A DNA stretch of 64,000 nt from Arenibacter troitsensis (GTDB lineage Bacteria > Bacteroidota > Bacteroidia > Flavobacteriales > Flavobacteriaceae), in the NCBI RefSeq assembly GCF_900177645.1, contig NZ_FXAO01000007.1:283716-347715 (forward strand), written 5' to 3'. The notes under the pieces are model-generated. The model saw nothing but the letters and a program-made list of their open reading frames with translations, had not been told where the DNA came from and searched no databases. The position numbers and the translations under genes were made by a program. Shown here in pieces: positions 63,166 through 64,000 of this stretch. Each line of letters starts with the position of its first letter. Position 1 is the stretch's first letter.

Positions 63166-64000
63166 TCAGTCAAAATCCAACAACATTATAGTTGGGGACT
63201 TTTGGGCAAATTGCTGTGCCATTTCGCCTTTTGGGTCACCGTTGATGGCCATACCGGTAAAAGACCCTAAGAGCAATTCGGGAAAATTGTTTTGGTCAAA
63301 ATCCGTTGGCTCCATGATGAGCCATCTTCCTGAAGAAGCTTGTTCAAAAGTGCGAATATTGCACGTAATGGAATCGCCAACGCTTATGTTTTCAAGGTAT
63401 ATAAATCCCTCCTTGGGATTGCGTAATAGATCCGGAAAGAAAGATATCATTGCAATGTCCTGGTCACCGTCTTTGTCAAAATCGTGATTAATGGCCTTGT
63501 AGGCACCATTTTGATGTTGAAAAAAAGCTTCTTTAAAATTGTTTTTGCCATCGTTGAGGTATATCCTTAGCCCATGATAGGGTTTTAAAAATCTTGAGAA
63601 ATCGGCATTGTCGCCATTAACATATACAATATCGTCATGGCCATCCAGATTCCAATCTACCAGAGAAAAAGAGACTGAACCATAAGAGGGGGGGAATCTT
63701 AATAGCGTACTGGTGTTAAAATTACCTTCGCCCAAATTATAGTGTACGTCTATTCTTTCATTGCCCTGAGACATTAAAACAACAATATCCGGCTGGCCGT
63801 CTTGGTTTAAATCCCTAATCTCCACCGCAGCGGCACCGGGGTCCGAGGATAGTATTCTTTTTGAATATTCACCATTGGCTAGTTTTACAAAAAGGCTCAG
63901 TTTACCAGTGTGATTGCCATATTCACAAACAATAATATCCTCTAAATGGTCTCCTGTTAAGTCCGCAAAGGTAGTTTGAACAGGCCTTTGCAGGTTTTTT
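63166..64000 (-). CDS. FG-GAP/VCBS repeat protein, 3' part
   Basis: A minus-strand frame runs from the right edge to a stop at 63166; about 278 C-terminal residues are visible. It carries repeats with calcium-binding loops: DLTGDHLEDIIV, DLNQDGQPDIVV, DWNLDGHDDIVYV, DFDKDGDQDIAMI and DFDQNNFPELLLG. They form beta-propeller blades of the FG-GAP/VCBS type, found in secreted binding proteins of Bacteroidota, often near polysaccharide loci. The start, signal peptide and any catalytic domain lie beyond the window. Confidence 0.85.
   Translation of the reverse strand, partial: KNLQRPVQTTFADLTGDHLEDIIVCEYGNHTGKLSLFVKLANGEYSKRILSSDPGAAAVEIRDLNQDGQPDIVVLMSQGNERIDVHYNLGEGNFNTSTLLRFPPSYGSVSFSLVDWNLDGHDDIVYVNGDNADFSRFLKPYHGLRIYLNDGKNNFKEAFFQHQNGAYKAINHDFDKDGDQDIAMISFFPDLLRNPKEGFIYLENISVGDSITCNIRTFEQASSGRWLIMEPTDFDQNNFPELLLGSFTGMAINGDPKGEMAQQFAQKSPTIMLLDFD

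Noticed and set aside
1-64000. CRISPR array
   Set aside because: No regularly spaced identical repeats with unique spacers and no cas genes were found in the window.

Overview
The window looks like a chromosome segment of a marine Flavobacteriaceae bacterium (Bacteroidota). Evidence: SusC/SusD pairs, an ECF sigma/FecR pair, LytS/LytTR-type regulators, BfmA/BtgA-type mobilisation protein, AT-rich DNA, many secreted lipoproteins, and four sulfatases with a GH117 enzyme, typical of algal-polysaccharide degraders. The genus cannot be fixed from the sequence.

Left part (1-32771) is mobile DNA stacked at a tRNA-Asn gene. A 43-bp sequence identical to the 3' half of tRNA-Asn(GTT) occurs at 4437-4479 and 32729-32771. 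Each copy has a tyrosine integrase gene just to its left on the minus strand. I read this as two tandem islands. Island A (left end outside the window) ends with mobC, a MobP-type relaxase and integrase A. Island B (about 28.3 kb) starts with a membrane protein, HTH and DnaC-like replication-type genes and a bfmA gene, and ends with integrase B. Both integrase ends carry 11-bp tandem repeats that look like arm-type binding sites.

Island B cargo: an ECF sigma/membrane protein/secreted hydrolase operon; three tandem paralogues of an unknown family; an XRE regulator with a possible PD-(D/E)XK nuclease; a type I restriction-modification operon; a decayed ORF; an OLD-type ATPase-nuclease; an integrase gene broken by a 1,655-bp IS1182-like element with a 6-bp target duplication; and an AbiE-type toxin-antitoxin pair.

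The most interesting object is at 16563-21359. Three overlapping AT-rich genes lie between hsdS and hsdR: a ComEC-like metallo-beta-lactamase-fold hydrolase, a trypsin-like protease fused to a reverse transcriptase with a helical C-terminal region, and a family A DNA polymerase without a recognisable exonuclease. They are chained by overlaps to each other and to hsdR. I infer a composite anti-phage system in which DNA synthesis and proteolysis are tied to type I restriction.

Right part (33182-64000) is chromosomal: a cupin, a YegP-like protein, then a polysaccharide utilisation locus. It has ECF sigma/anti-sigma, SusC/SusD, four sulfatases, GH97, GH29 and GH117 enzymes, then (after a TonB-type barrel receptor and a LytS/LytTR two-component system) a GH28-DUF4861-GH105 operon behind a perfect LacI-type operator, a carbohydrate esterase-like hydrolase and a partial FG-GAP repeat protein. 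The gene set suggests a sulfated, uronic-acid-containing polysaccharide with fucose- and galactose-like side groups; no polysaccharide lyase or agarase/carrageenase backbone enzyme is present here, so the substrate is not identified.
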